Assembly (NCBI RefSeq): GCF_900411395.1
Contig: NZ_OXCQ01000001.1
Location: forward strand, 186,001 to 250,000
Direction of reading: 5' to 3'
Source: Streptococcus sp. 596553
GTDB taxonomy: Bacteria > Bacillota > Bacilli > Lactobacillales > Streptococcaceae
Length of the DNA: 64,000 nt
Shown: positions 53,816 through 63,921 of the stretch, piece by piece
Position numbering within the stretch: the stretch's first letter is position 1
Layout of the letters: each line of letters begins with the position of its first letter
Notes under the pieces: generated by a model
Told to the model about the DNA's origin: nothing
The model's database searches: none
The model's input: only the letters and a program-made list of their open reading frames with translations
Program-made: the position numbers and the translations under genes

Positions 53816-55804
53816 ATGTTTCGATTAACCAATAAGTTAGCGGTATCGAACTTGATTAAAAACCGCAAACTCTACTATCCTTTTGCGCTGGCTGTTCTCT
53901 TGGCAGTCACTGTCACCTATCTCTTTTACTCTCTAACTTTCAATCCTAAGATTGCGGAAATCCGTGGAGGATCAAGCATTCAAGCTACTCTAGGATTTGG
54001 TATGTTTGTCGTCACCCTTGCGTCAGCCATTATCGTCCTCTATGCCAATAGTTTTGTTATGAAAAATCGTTCCAAGGAACTAGGAATTTATGGCATGCTG
54101 GGTTTGGAGAAGCGTCATCTAATCAGTATGACCTTTAAGGAGTTAGTGCTATTTGGGATTCTAACTGTTGGAGCGGGTATCGGTATTGGAGCCTTGTTTG
54201 ACAAGTTAATTTTCGCTTTCTTGCTCAAACTGATGAAATTGAAGGTTGAGCTGGTCGCTACCTTCCAGATGAAAGTTGTCATTACAGTACTTGTTGTCTT
54301 TGGTTTGATTTTCCTAGGCCTCATGTTCCTGAATGCCCTTCGAATCGCCCGTATGAATGCCCTCCAGCTCTCGCGTGAGAAAGCAAGCGGAGAGAAAAAA
54401 GGTCGTTTCCTACCTCTCCAAACGATTCTTGGTTCGATTAGTTTAGGGATTGGCTATTATCTTGCCCTTACGGTAAAAGATCCTCTTACAGCCTTAACAA
54501 CCTTCTTCATAGCTGTTTTGCTGGTTATCTTTGGTACTTATCTCTTGTTTAATGCAGGAATTACAGTCTTCCTACAAATCTTAAAGAAAAATAAGAAATA
54601 CTATTACCAACCTAATAACCTGATCTCAGTGTCTAACTTGATTTTCCGTATGAAGAAAAATGCGGTTGGACTAGCAACTATCGCTATCTTGTCAACAATG
54701 GTTTTGGTAACCATGTCAGCAGCGACAAGCATTTTCAATTCCGCAGAAAGCTTTAAAAAAGTTCTAAATCCTCATGATTTTGGAGTTTCAGGGCAAAATG
54801 TTGAAAAAGAAGACTTGGACAAACTCTTGAGCCAGTTTGCAAGTGACAAAGGTTATAAGATTAAAGAGAAAGAAGTGATTCGTTATACTTACTTTGGTGT
54901 TGCAAACCAAGAAGGAAATAAGTTAACACTTTTTGAAAAAGGACAAAATCGTGTCCAACCCACAACAGTTTTTATGGTATTTGACCAAAAAGATTATGAA
55001 AACATGACTGGTCAAAAACTGTCTCTATCAGGAAATGAGGTCGGACTCTTTGCCAAGAATGAGGGAGTTAAAGAACAGAAAACTCTAATTCTGAATGATC
55101 ATCAATTTTCTGTCAAAGAAGAATTTAATAAAGATTTTATTGTCAACCACGTTCCAAATCAGTTTAATATTTTGACTGCTGATTACAATTATCTTGTTGT
55201 ACCTGATTTACAAGCCTTTTTGGATCAATTCCCAGATTCGGCTATCTATAATCAGTTTTACGGTGGTATGAATGTAAATGCCAGTGAAGAAGAACAACTC
55301 AAGGTCGCTGACGAGTATGATAAATACCTCGATCAATTTAATGCTCAATTAAACACGGAAGGTAGCTATGTTTATGGTAGCAATCTATCAGATGCTAGTT
55401 CTCAGATGAGTGCCCTCTTTGGTGGTGTCTTCTTTATCGGTATTTTCCTATCCATTATCTTTATGGTCGGAACTGTTCTGGTCATCTACTACAAACAAAT
55501 TTCTGAAGGCTACGAAGACCGTGAACGCTTTATTATCTTGCAGAAAGTTGGTTTAGATCAAAAGCAAATCAAGCAAACCATCAACAAACAGGTTTTAACT
55601 GTTTTCTTCCTCCCTTTGCTTTTTGCCTTCATACATCTAGCCTTTGCCTACCATATGCTTAGTCTGATTCTAAAAGTGATTGGTGTACTGGATACGACTA
55701 TGATGTTGATTGTAACCTTGTCTATCTGCGCTATCTTCCTCATCGCCTATGTCTTGATTTTCATGATTACTTCTAGAAGCTATCGCAAGATTGTACAAAT
55801 GTAA
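53816..55804 (+). CDS. BceB-type ABC transporter permease
   Basis: This 662-residue permease has about ten transmembrane helices: one, then three, two, one, a long extracellular domain (about residues 320-520), then three. The two FtsX-like cores (FVVTLASAIIVLYANSFVMKNRSKELGIYGMLGL and GIFLSIIFMVGTVLVIYYKQISEGYEDRERFIILQKVGL) and the large loop are the hallmarks of BceB-type antimicrobial-peptide sensors and exporters. No histidine kinase or response regulator is encoded in the window, so its two-component partner must be elsewhere. TGAATTAGT precedes the ATG, and coupling with the ATPase is likely. Confidence 0.92.
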   Translation: MFRLTNKLAVSNLIKNRKLYYPFALAVLLAVTVTYLFYSLTFNPKIAEIRGGSSIQATLGFGMFVVTLASAIIVLYANSFVMKNRSKELGIYGMLGLEKRHLISMTFKELVLFGILTVGAGIGIGALFDKLIFAFLLKLMKLKVELVATFQMKVVITVLVVFGLIFLGLMFLNALRIARMNALQLSREKASGEKKGRFLPLQTILGSISLGIGYYLALTVKDPLTALTTFFIAVLLVIFGTYLLFNAGITVFLQILKKNKKYYYQPNNLISVSNLIFRMKKNAVGLATIAILSTMVLVTMSAATSIFNSAESFKKVLNPHDFGVSGQNVEKEDLDKLLSQFASDKGYKIKEKEVIRYTYFGVANQEGNKLTLFEKGQNRVQPTTVFMVFDQKDYENMTGQKLSLSGNEVGLFAKNEGVKEQKTLILNDHQFSVKEEFNKDFIVNHVPNQFNILTADYNYLVVPDLQAFLDQFPDSAIYNQFYGGMNVNASEEEQLKVADEYDKYLDQFNAQLNTEGSYVYGSNLSDASSQMSALFGGVFFIGIFLSIIFMVGTVLVIYYKQISEGYEDRERFIILQKVGLDQKQIKQTINKQVLTVFFLPLLFAFIHLAFAYHMLSLILKVIGVLDTTMMLIVTLSICAIFLIAYVLIFMITSRSYRKIVQM

Positions 55805-55807
55805 AAA

Positions 55808-55838
55808 AGATACCTCGACTTGAAAATCGAGGTATTTC
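55808..55838. terminator. Bidirectional terminator
   Basis: AGATACCTCGA (55808-55818) pairs with TCGAGGTATTT (55827-55837), flanked by an A-run and a T-rich tail. It serves the ABC operon and the opposing VIT1-like gene. Confidence 0.85.
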
Positions 55839-55845
55839 TTGTCTT

Positions 55846-56541
55846 CTAAATGCTGAAAAGTTGTCCGAGCAAGAAGGTAACTCCCATAGTCAAGAGACCA
55901 ATAGTGAGGTTTCGAATCATAGCTGTTTTGGTTGGGGCTTTTCCAAGTTTGGCACTAGTGTAACCAGTGAGAAGAAGGGCCACACCGACGATAAGGACAG
56001 TAGCAGGGATGCGGTATTCACTTGGGAAAATGGTCACTGACAGCATTGGTGGTAAGCTACCAAGGAAAAAGGAAATAAAGCTAGAGATGGCAGCATGCCA
56101 AGGATTGGTAAACTCTTCATACTCTATCCCATATTTTTCCTCTACCAAAGCCTTGAGAGGATTATTTAAAAAGGCTTTGTTGGTGAGAAGTTGGGCTGAT
56201 GTTTCACACTCGCCATTTTGAATATAGGCAGCATAGAGGGACTTTTTGGCTAGTTCCATATCTTGGTCTAGCAAGAGTTGCTCACGCGCAACGGCCGCTT
56301 CCTCAGTATCTTTTTGAGTTGAAACGGACACATATTCTCCACCAGCCATTGAAAAGGCACCAGCTAAGATAGCCGCAAAACCTGATAAAAAGATAATCCA
56401 GATATTGCTCGTAGCACTAGCAACCCCAATAACCACACCAGCAATGGAAATAATTCCATCGTTGGCACCAAGAACACCTGCACGCAGGATATTTAAACGC
56501 CCTGCAAAGTTTGAATCAATTTCGTGATTTGTTTCTGACAT
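55846..56541 (-). CDS. VIT1/CCC1-family transporter
   Basis: This 231-residue protein has five hydrophobic segments and the family N-terminal stretch ILRAGVLGANDGIISIAGVVIGVA, followed by FAAILAGAFSMAGGEYVSVSTQKDTE, which binds metal in relatives. The family moves Fe2+ or Mn2+. The start is ATG at 56541 (MSETNHEIDS) behind GGAG; a longer frame to 56733 adds about 64 residues that lie partly upstream of the promoter. The minus-strand promoter reads TTGATT, 17 bp, TATACT (56562-56567 on plus). Substrate inferred from family only. Confidence 0.88.
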   Translation of the reverse strand: MSETNHEIDSNFAGRLNILRAGVLGANDGIISIAGVVIGVASATSNIWIIFLSGFAAILAGAFSMAGGEYVSVSTQKDTEEAAVAREQLLLDQDMELAKKSLYAAYIQNGECETSAQLLTNKAFLNNPLKALVEEKYGIEYEEFTNPWHAAISSFISFFLGSLPPMLSVTIFPSEYRIPATVLIVGVALLLTGYTSAKLGKAPTKTAMIRNLTIGLLTMGVTFLLGQLFSI

Positions 56542-56823
56542 ACTAATCTCCTTTTTATCCAGTATAAAGGAAAAATATAGGGAAATCAATCTTTTAAAAG
56601 TATCTGAAAAAAGTTGCACGATTTTAATGATATAAAAATGTCGACATCTTCTCTGATAGATCAAACACCGAAGGTAAAGAGTATAGAATAGCATAAAAAA
56701 TTTTAAATTAAATACGATAAACATTTTGTTCACTTTATAATCGTTTGCAAGAGAATAATTAGTATTAAATCAAATAAAATCCAAATATTTTACGAACTTT
56801 TTTATATTTTTTTCGTAAAAGGC

Positions 56824-56852
56824 TTTACAAGTTCTTGGAAACATGATATAGT
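56824..56852 (+). promoter_or_regulatory. Promoter of the structured RNA
   Basis: TTTACA (56824-56829), exactly 17 bp, TATAGT (56847-56852) with TGA upstream. Transcription should begin near 56858-56860. Confidence 0.75.
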
Positions 56853-56858
56853 AATAAA

Positions 56859-57187
56859 GCTTAGAAAATGAGATGATGTTTTCTAGCAAATATAAACCCG
56901 AGTAAAAAATGCCTACGGACAGGCAGGGTTGAATGCCGAAGCGTGGTTGAAAAACCACATTATTGATAGGGTTAAAAGCCTACTTTTATAAGTTGATGTT
57001 AGGACACTTGTCCTAATTCATAAATTTTTAGTGTGGTGAAAGCACACGTCATCTTGTGAAACGATCAATAAAGTACGTAATATTTGCTACTAGAGAGTTA
57101 GGAAACATCGGGAACAGACATACTCAACAGAAACCAAAATAAACACGTCAGAAGATTGCAGAGCAGGTGAAAACCTGCTCTTTTTTC
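56859..57187 (+). ncRNA. Structured RNA candidate, about 330 nt, before the polyamine operon
   Basis: From the predicted start to a strong terminator (GAGCAGGT-GAAA-ACCTGCTC, then T6, 57161-57186) there is no open frame of note but many hairpins: AACCC...GGGTT enclosing GCCT-acggac-AGGC; GTGGTT-gaaa-AACCAC; TAGG...CCTA; TAGGACA-ct-TGTCCTA; GTGTG...CACAC. Several loops are GAAA. The terminator sits 62 bp before the decarboxylase start. It could be a stand-alone small RNA or a long leader that controls read-through into the polyamine genes. I could not match it to RNase P, 6S, T-box, lysine, or c-di-AMP classes from memory. Confidence 0.6.
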
Positions 57188-57249
57188 ATGAGTCAACCTT
57201 TAGTTCCTTAGTTTTCATAAGGTCCTAAAAATATTTAAAGGAGTATGTC

Positions 57250-58710
57250 TTGAAAGAGTTAGATCAAAATCAAGCCCCAATTTATGAGGCCTTGGTGAAG
57301 TTACGCAAGAAAAGGATTGTTCCCTTTGATGTACCAGGTCACAAACGCGGACGAGGAAATCCAGAACTTGTCGAACTCTTAGGTGAAAAATGTGTTGGCA
57401 TTGATGTCAATTCGATGAAACCCTTGGATAATTTAGGCCATCCTATTTCGATTATTCGTGATGCAGAGGAGCTAGCTGCAGATGCTTTTGGAGCTAGCCA
57501 TGCTTTTCTAATGATAGGGGGAACAACCTCATCGGTGCAGACTATGATTTTGTCAACCTGCAAGGCAGGAGATAAGATTATTCTGCCAAGAAATGTCCAT
57601 AAATCTGCCATCAATGCGCTGGTTCTATGTGGTGCCATTCCCATCTATATAGAGATGAGTGTAGACCCTAAGATTGGTATCGCTTTAGGTCTTGAAAATG
57701 ACCGAGTAGCCCAGGCCATAAAGGACCATCCAGATGCCAAGGCCATTTTGATTAACAATCCCACTTACTACGGCATCTGTTCAGACCTAAGGGGATTGAC
57801 AGAAATGGCTCATGAAGCTGGCATGATGGTTTTAGTAGATGAGGCCCACGGAGCGCATTTGCATTTTACATATAAATTACCTCTATCTGCTATGGACGCA
57901 GGTGCTGATATGGCAGCAATTTCCATGCATAAGTCTGGTGGGAGTTTGACACAGAGTTCGCTTCTTTTAATCGGAGAGCAGATGAATCCTGAGTACGTTC
58001 GTCAGATAATCAATCTGACCCAGTCAACATCTGCCTCTTATTTGCTGATGGCTAGTTTGGATATTTCACGTCGTAATCTAGCCCTTCGTGGTAAAGAGTC
58101 TTTTGAGAAGGTCATCGAGCTATCAGAGTATGCTCGTCGTGAAATCAATGCCATTGGTGGCTACTATGCCTATTCAAAAGAGTTAATAGATGGTGTGTCG
58201 GTATGTGATTTTGATGTGACCAAGCTGTCAGTTTACACTCAAGGTATTGGTTTAACAGGTATCGAGGTTTACGACCTCTTGCGAGACGAATACGACATTC
58301 AGATTGAGTTTGGTGATATTGGCAATATCTTGGCCTATATTTCGATTGGTGACCGCATCCAAGACATCGAGCGCTTAGTCGGTGCTTTGGCTGATATCAA
58401 GAGACTCTATTCACGAGATGGGAAGGACTTGATAGCTGGAGAATATATCCAGCCCGAGTTGGTGTTATCTCCTCAGGAAGCCTTCTATTCAGAGAGAAAA
58501 AGTTTGACCTTGGATGAATCTGTTAGACAGATCTGTGGAGAATTTGTCATGTGCTATCCTCCAGGAATTCCTATCTTGGCTCCTGGAGAACGCATTACAC
58601 GAGAAATTGTCGACTATATCCAATTTGCCAAGGAACGTGGTTGCTCCCTCCAAGGGACGGAAGATCCTGAGGTCAATCACATCAACGTCATTAAGAGAAA
58701 GGAGATCTAG
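57250..58710 (+). CDS. speA: Orn/Lys/Arg decarboxylase-family enzyme, probably arginine decarboxylase
   Basis: This 486-residue PLP fold-type I decarboxylase has DEAHGAH at 197-203 and the PLP lysine K228 in SMHKSGG. It is much shorter than the 700-residue inducible E. coli enzymes because it lacks the N-terminal wing domain, as in Bacillus SpeA/YaaO. It is often labelled lysine decarboxylase (cad), but agmatine deiminase and carbamoylputrescine amidase in the same operon make arginine the expected substrate. The start is TTG at 57250 behind AAAGGAG. Its TAG directly abuts the speE ATG. Confidence 0.88.
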   Translation: MKELDQNQAPIYEALVKLRKKRIVPFDVPGHKRGRGNPELVELLGEKCVGIDVNSMKPLDNLGHPISIIRDAEELAADAFGASHAFLMIGGTTSSVQTMILSTCKAGDKIILPRNVHKSAINALVLCGAIPIYIEMSVDPKIGIALGLENDRVAQAIKDHPDAKAILINNPTYYGICSDLRGLTEMAHEAGMMVLVDEAHGAHLHFTYKLPLSAMDAGADMAAISMHKSGGSLTQSSLLLIGEQMNPEYVRQIINLTQSTSASYLLMASLDISRRNLALRGKESFEKVIELSEYARREINAIGGYYAYSKELIDGVSVCDFDVTKLSVYTQGIGLTGIEVYDLLRDEYDIQIEFGDIGNILAYISIGDRIQDIERLVGALADIKRLYSRDGKDLIAGEYIQPELVLSPQEAFYSERKSLTLDESVRQICGEFVMCYPPGIPILAPGERITREIVDYIQFAKERGCSLQGTEDPEVNHINVIKRKEI

Positions 58711-59571
58711 ATGGATTTATGGTTTTCTGAAGTTCATACTCCAGATGTCAAATTGTCCCTGAGAACAGCCAAGCAACTCTACGCTGGTAAAAGTGAATGG
58801 CAGGATATCGAAGTCTTGGATACCCCAGCTTTTGGAAAGATTTTGATTTTAAATGGGCATGTTTTGTTCTCAGATGCGGATGATTTTGTCTACAATGAAA
58901 TGACCGTCCACGTTCCCATGGCTGTGCATCCCAATCCAAAGAAAGTCTTGGTTATTGGGGGTGGCGACGGCGGTGTTGCCCAAGTATTAACTCTCTATCC
59001 TGAGCTTGAACAAATCGATATTGTGGAACCAGATGAGATGTTGGTTGAAGTCTGTCGTGAGTATTTCCCAGACTTTGCTGCAGGGCTAGATGATCCTCGT
59101 GTTACCATTTACTACCAAAATGGGCTACGCTTTTTGCGAAACTGTGAAGATGACTATGATATTATCATCAACGATGCGACAGATCCATTTGGCCATACGG
59201 AAGGGCTCTTTACCAAGGAATTTTACGGTAACAGTTACAGAGCCTTGAAAGAAGACGGTATCATGATTTACCAGCATGGGAGTCCTTTCTTTGACGAAGA
59301 TGAGTCAGCTTGTCGAAGCATGCACCGCAAGGTCAATCAAGCCTTTCCAATCAGTCGGGTCTATCAGGCCCATATCCCAACTAGCCCTGCTGGCTATTGG
59401 TTGTTTGGATTTGCATCTAAAAAATACCACCCTGTCAAAGATTTTGACAAGGAAGGCTGGAAAAAACGCCAGCTTTTCACAGAATACTACACTGCAAACT
59501 TACATGTAGGGGCCTTTATGTTGCCCAAGTATGTTGAGGACATTTTAGAAGAAGAGGAAGGAAAAAAATGA
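58711..59571 (+). CDS. speE: Spermidine synthase-like aminopropyltransferase
   Basis: This 286-residue enzyme has the GGGDGG motif at 83-88 and NDATDPFGHTEGLFTKEFY in the active site. It normally transfers an aminopropyl group from decarboxylated S-adenosylmethionine to putrescine. No S-adenosylmethionine decarboxylase lies in this window, although the carboxyspermidine route does. AAGGAGATC overlaps the preceding stop. The 3' end overlaps the next gene by 4 bp. Confidence 0.92.
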   Translation: MDLWFSEVHTPDVKLSLRTAKQLYAGKSEWQDIEVLDTPAFGKILILNGHVLFSDADDFVYNEMTVHVPMAVHPNPKKVLVIGGGDGGVAQVLTLYPELEQIDIVEPDEMLVEVCREYFPDFAAGLDDPRVTIYYQNGLRFLRNCEDDYDIIINDATDPFGHTEGLFTKEFYGNSYRALKEDGIMIYQHGSPFFDEDESACRSMHRKVNQAFPISRVYQAHIPTSPAGYWLFGFASKKYHPVKDFDKEGWKKRQLFTEYYTANLHVGAFMLPKYVEDILEEEEGKK

Positions 59572-60827
59572 GTCGTTTACTAGTTATTGGATGTGGGGGC
59601 GTTGCCCAAGTTGCTATTTCAAAGATTTGCCAAGATAGCGAAACCTTTACAGAAATTATGATTGCTAGCCGTACTAAGTCAAAATGTGATGACTTGAAAG
59701 CTAAACTGGAAGGCAAAACAAGTACAAAGATTGAGACAGCTGCTCTTGATGCTGACAAGGTAGAAGAAGTGATTGCCCTGATTGAAAGCTACAAACCGGA
59801 AGCTGTTTTGAACGTAGCTTTACCATATCAAGATTTAACCATTATGGACGCTTGTTTGGCAACAGGTGTTCACTATATCGATACAGCCAACTACGAAGCA
59901 GAAGACACAGAAGACCCTGAATGGCGTGCTATTTATGAGAAACGTTGTAAGGAACTTGGTTTTACTGCCTACTTTGACTACTCATGGCAATGGGCTTATC
60001 AGGAGAAATTCAAAGAAGCTGGCTTGACCGCTCTTCTTGGTTCTGGTTTTGACCCAGGTGTGACCAGTGTTTTCTCGGCTTATGCTCTCAAACACTATTT
60101 TGATGAAATCCACTATATCGACATTTTAGACTGTAATGGTGGTGACCACGGTTATCCGTTTGCGACCAATTTTAATCCAGAAATCAATCTACGCGAGGTT
60201 TCTGCACCGGGTTCTTATTGGGAAGATGGAAAATGGGTCGAAGTTGAAGCCATGTCTATCAAGCGTGAGTACGATTTCCCTCAGGTTGGACAAAAAGACA
60301 TGTATCTCCTTCACCACGAAGAAATTGAATCATTGGCCAAGAACATTCCAGGTGTCAAACGCATTCGCTTCTTTATGACCTTTGGTCAATCTTACTTGAC
60401 GCACATGAAATGCTTGGAAAACGTTGGACTCCTTCGTACAGATACCATTAACTTCAATGGACAAGAAATCGTTCCAATCCAATTCTTAAAAGCTTTGCTC
60501 CCAGATCCAGCCAGCCTTGGACCACGTACTGTAGGTAAAACCAATATCGGCTGTATCTTTACAGGTGTTAAAGATGGTATTGAAAAGACCATCTACATCT
60601 ACAATGTTTGCGACCATCAGGAATGTTACGCAGAAGTTGGTTCACAAGCTATTTCTTACACAACTGGCGTTCCAGCCATGATTGGGACGAAATTAGTTAT
60701 GAACGGAACTTGGAAACAACCTGGAGTTTACAACCTTGAAGAGTTGGATCCAGATCCATTTATGGAAGCTCTGAATGAGTATGGCTTACCTTGGGTTGTG
60801 GTTGAAAATCCGCAAATGGTGGACTGA
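59568..60827 (+). CDS. Carboxynorspermidine/carboxyspermidine synthase (saccharopine dehydrogenase family)
   Basis: This 419-residue NAD(P)-dependent enzyme begins with the Rossmann motif VIGCGGVAQVAI (residues 5-16). It resembles CASDH, which condenses aspartate semialdehyde with putrescine (or diaminopropane) to the carboxy-polyamine. It is sometimes labelled lysine-pathway saccharopine dehydrogenase, but pairing with nspC argues for polyamine synthesis. The GGAAGG ribosome binding site lies inside speE, and the frames overlap by 4 bp. The stop overlaps nspC by 1 bp. Confidence 0.9.
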   Translation: MSRLLVIGCGGVAQVAISKICQDSETFTEIMIASRTKSKCDDLKAKLEGKTSTKIETAALDADKVEEVIALIESYKPEAVLNVALPYQDLTIMDACLATGVHYIDTANYEAEDTEDPEWRAIYEKRCKELGFTAYFDYSWQWAYQEKFKEAGLTALLGSGFDPGVTSVFSAYALKHYFDEIHYIDILDCNGGDHGYPFATNFNPEINLREVSAPGSYWEDGKWVEVEAMSIKREYDFPQVGQKDMYLLHHEEIESLAKNIPGVKRIRFFMTFGQSYLTHMKCLENVGLLRTDTINFNGQEIVPIQFLKALLPDPASLGPRTVGKTNIGCIFTGVKDGIEKTIYIYNVCDHQECYAEVGSQAISYTTGVPAMIGTKLVMNGTWKQPGVYNLEELDPDPFMEALNEYGLPWVVVENPQMVD

Positions 60828-61954
60828 TGAAGCTAGAACAAGTACCCACACCAGCCTATGTCATTGACTTGGCCAAGCTAGAAGACAATTGCCGGATTCT
60901 TCAACGAGTTCAAGAAGAAGCTGGTTGCAAGGTTTTGCTTGCCCAGAAGGCATATTCCCTTTACAAAACCTATCCCTTGATTAGCCAGTATCTATCTGGT
61001 ACGACAGCTAGTGGACTCTATGAGGCCAAATTGGCAAGGGAAGAATTTCCTGGTGAAGTCCATGTCTTTGCACCTGCTTTCAAGGATGCAGACTTGGAGG
61101 AATTACTTGAGATAACAGACCATATCGTCTTTAACTCAGAAAGACAGTTGCGTAAACATGGTCCGCGTTGTCGAGATGCTGGTGTAAGCGTGGGTTTGCG
61201 ACTTAACCCTCAGTGTTCAACACAGGGTGACCACGCGCTCTATGACCCTTGCGCCCCTGGCTCCCGTTTTGGAGTAACTTCAGACAAGATACCGAGTGAT
61301 TTGCTGGAATTGGTAGACGGTCTTCATTTTCACACCCTTTGCGAGCAGGGAGCAGATGATTTAGAGACAACTTTGAAAGCAGTAGAAGAGCAGTTTGGTT
61401 CTTATTTGCATCAAGTTAAATGGCTCAATATGGGGGGAGGACACCACATCACGAGGGAAGACTACGATATAACTTTGCTGATTTCAGAAATCAAGCGTAT
61501 CCGAGAAACTTACAATCTTGAAGTCTATATCGAGCCGGGTGAAGCCATTGCACTCAATGCAGGTTATCTAGCAACTGAAGTATTAGATATTGTAGAAAAC
61601 GGTATGGAAATCTTGGTTTTAGATGCCTCTGCGACCTGCCATATGCCTGATGTACTTGAGATGCCCTATCGTCCACCTTTGAGAAATGGCTTTGAGGCAC
61701 AGGAAAAAGCCCATACATATAGACTTTCTTCCAATACTTGTCTGACGGGCGATGTGATTGGTGATTATAGCTTTGAAAATCCAGTCCAAATCGGAGACAG
61801 ACTTTATTTTGAAGATATGGCCATTTATTCCTTTGTCAAAAACAATACCTTCAACGGTATTGGGTTGCCCAGTCTTTATCTCATGGACGATCAGGGTGAC
61901 TGCAGCTTAGTTAAAGCTTTCGGATATCAAGACTTTAAAGGGAGATTATCATGA
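60827..61954 (+). CDS. nspC: Carboxynorspermidine decarboxylase
   Basis: This 375-residue fold-type III PLP enzyme decarboxylates carboxy(nor)spermidine to the final polyamine. The PLP lysine lies early in [22 protein letters not shown] binds the cofactor phosphate, and the late [11 protein letters not shown] carries the catalytic cysteine from the second subunit. The start overlaps the previous stop (TGATGA), and the end overlaps aguA by 4 bp. Confidence 0.93.
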   Translation: MKLEQVPTPAYVIDLAKLEDNCRILQRVQEEAGCKVLLAQKAYSLYKTYPLISQYLSGTTASGLYEAKLAREEFPGEVHVFAPAFKDADLEELLEITDHIVFNSERQLRKHGPRCRDAGVSVGLRLNPQCSTQGDHALYDPCAPGSRFGVTSDKIPSDLLELVDGLHFHTLCEQGADDLETTLKAVEEQFGSYLHQVKWLNMGGGHHITREDYDITLLISEIKRIRETYNLEVYIEPGEAIALNAGYLATEVLDIVENGMEILVLDASATCHMPDVLEMPYRPPLRNGFEAQEKAHTYRLSSNTCLTGDVIGDYSFENPVQIGDRLYFEDMAIYSFVKNNTFNGIGLPSLYLMDDQGDCSLVKAFGYQDFKGRLS

Positions 61955-63036
61955 TGGACAGTCCAAAAAAATTAGGCTATCGTATGCCAGCAGAGTACGA
62001 ACCCCATCATGGTACCCTCATGATATGGCCGACTCGACCAGGATCGTGGCCTTTTCAAGGAAAAGCTGCTAAAGCAGCATTTAGCCAGATTATCAAAACT
62101 ATTGCTCAAGGGGAAAGAGTCTATCTTTTGGTGGAGCAGGATTATCTATCTGAAGCCCAAGACTACCTTGGAGATAGCGTTGTTTATTTAGACATTCCCA
62201 CCAATGATGCCTGGGCGCGTGATACAGGTCCGACTATTCTTGTCAATGATAAAGGCCAGAAATTAGCCGTGGATTGGTCTTTCAATGCTTGGGGTGGTGC
62301 TGTTGATGGTCTTTATCAAGATTATGAAGATGATGACCAAGTAGCTAGTCGTTTTGCTGAGGCCTTGGAAATGCCTGTTTACGATGCCAAACCTTTTGTC
62401 CTTGAAGGCGGAGCGATACACAGCGATGGTCAAGGAACCATTCTCGTGACTGAAAGTTGCCTTCTCAGTCTTGGTCGCAATCCTCATCTTAGTAAGGAAG
62501 AAATCGAAAATACCTTATTAGAGTGCCTTGGAGCTGAAAAAGTTATCTGGCTTCCTTATGGTATTTATCAGGATGAAACCAATGAACACGTTGACAATGT
62601 TGCTGCCTTCGTTGGTCCTGCTGAGCTTGTTTTGGCTTGGACAGACGACGAAAGTGATCCTCAATATGCCATGTCAACAGCTGATTTAGCGCTTTTAGAA
62701 AAGGAAACAGATGCAAAAGGTCGTCACTTTACTATTCATAAATTACCTATCCCTGCAGTTCGACAAGTTGTGACAGAAGAAGATCTTCCTGGTTATTCCT
62801 ACGAAGAAGGTGAAGAAGAACGATACGCAGGTGAAAGGCTTGCTGCTTCCTATGTCAATTTCTATATTGCCAACAAGTCTGTTTTAGTGCCACAGTTTCA
62901 GGATAAAAACGACCAAGTGGCCCTAGATATCCTCAGTAAATGTTTCCCAGACCGTAAAGTTGTCGGAACTCCAGCGAGAGATATTCTTTTAGGTGGTGGC
63001 AATATCCACTGTATCACCCAACAAATCCCAGAATAG
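61951..63036 (+). CDS. aguA: Agmatine deiminase
   Basis: This 361-residue guanidino-group-modifying enzyme converts agmatine to N-carbamoylputrescine. The catalytic cysteine is C354 in [19 protein letters not shown] and the [13 protein letters not shown] segment supply the other active-site residues. The ATG at 61951 overlaps the nspC stop; a second ATG directly follows (MMD), so the true first Met is uncertain by one codon. GGGAG lies just upstream. Confidence 0.95.
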   Translation: MMDSPKKLGYRMPAEYEPHHGTLMIWPTRPGSWPFQGKAAKAAFSQIIKTIAQGERVYLLVEQDYLSEAQDYLGDSVVYLDIPTNDAWARDTGPTILVNDKGQKLAVDWSFNAWGGAVDGLYQDYEDDDQVASRFAEALEMPVYDAKPFVLEGGAIHSDGQGTILVTESCLLSLGRNPHLSKEEIENTLLECLGAEKVIWLPYGIYQDETNEHVDNVAAFVGPAELVLAWTDDESDPQYAMSTADLALLEKETDAKGRHFTIHKLPIPAVRQVVTEEDLPGYSYEEGEEERYAGERLAASYVNFYIANKSVLVPQFQDKNDQVALDILSKCFPDRKVVGTPARDILLGGGNIHCITQQIPE

Positions 63037-63045
63037 GAGAAAAAG

Positions 63046-63921
63046 ATGAGAAATGTAAGAGTTGCAGCCATTCAGATGCAATGCGCTAAGGATGTGTCAA
63101 CAAATATCCAAACCGCAGAGCGTTTAGTACGTCAGGCTGCAGAACAAGGCGCACAAATTATTCTTTTACCCGAATTGTTTGAACGTCCCTATTTCTGTCA
63201 GGAACGTCAGTATGACTACTACCAGTATGCCCAGTCGGTGACAGACAATACAGCTATTCAGCATTTTAAAACCATTGCCAAGGAGCTAAAGGTCGTTTTA
63301 CCAATCAGTTTCTATGAAAAAGATGGTAATGTCTTGTATAACTCTATTGCCGTTATTGATGCAGATGGGGAAGTGCTGGGCGTTTATCGGAAAACCCACA
63401 TACCAGACGACCATTATTATCAAGAAAAATTTTATTTCACACCTGGTAATACAGGTTTCAAGGTCTGGGATACTCGCTATGCCAAGATTGGGATCGGTAT
63501 CTGTTGGGATCAATGGTTCCCTGAAACAGCGCGCTGTCTTGCATTGAATGGTGCTGAATTGCTCTTTTATCCTACAGCCATCGGTTCAGAGCCGATTTTG
63601 GATACAGATAGTTGTGGTCACTGGCAACGTACCATGCAAGGACACGCAGCAGCGAATATTGTTCCAGTTATTGCAGCCAATCGTTATGGTTTGGAAGAAG
63701 TCACTCCTAGTGAAGAAAATGGTGGGCAGAGTTCTAGCCTTGACTTCTACGGTTCATCCTTTATGACGGATGAAACAGGAGCTATTATCGAGCGAGCTGA
63801 AATACAAGGAGAAGCTGTTCTTTTAGCAACTTATGACCTTGACAAGGGAGCAAGCGAACGCCTAAACTGGGGACTCTTTCGTGATAGAAGACCCGAAATG
63901 TATCAACGCATCACAGATTAG
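63046..63921 (+). CDS. aguB: N-carbamoylputrescine amidase
   Basis: This 291-residue nitrilase-family enzyme releases putrescine, CO2 and ammonia from N-carbamoylputrescine. The catalytic triad is E43 (LPELFERPYF), K116 (YRKTHIPDD) and C153 (GIGICWDQWFPE). It is the last visible gene of the operon, 9 bp after aguA behind TAGGAGAAA. With the decarboxylase and AguA it completes arginine to putrescine. Confidence 0.95.
   Translation: MRNVRVAAIQMQCAKDVSTNIQTAERLVRQAAEQGAQIILLPELFERPYFCQERQYDYYQYAQSVTDNTAIQHFKTIAKELKVVLPISFYEKDGNVLYNSIAVIDADGEVLGVYRKTHIPDDHYYQEKFYFTPGNTGFKVWDTRYAKIGIGICWDQWFPETARCLALNGAELLFYPTAIGSEPILDTDSCGHWQRTMQGHAAANIVPVIAANRYGLEEVTPSEENGGQSSSLDFYGSSFMTDETGAIIERAEIQGEAVLLATYDLDKGASERLNWGLFRDRRPEMYQRITD

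Noticed and set aside
56859-57187. RNase P RNA, 6S RNA, T-box, lysine or c-di-AMP riboswitch
   Set aside because: The conserved GAGGAAAGTC of RNase P, the AGGGTGGNACCGCG T-box and the lysine and c-di-AMP core motifs are not present, and the multi-hairpin form does not fit the single long rod of 6S RNA.
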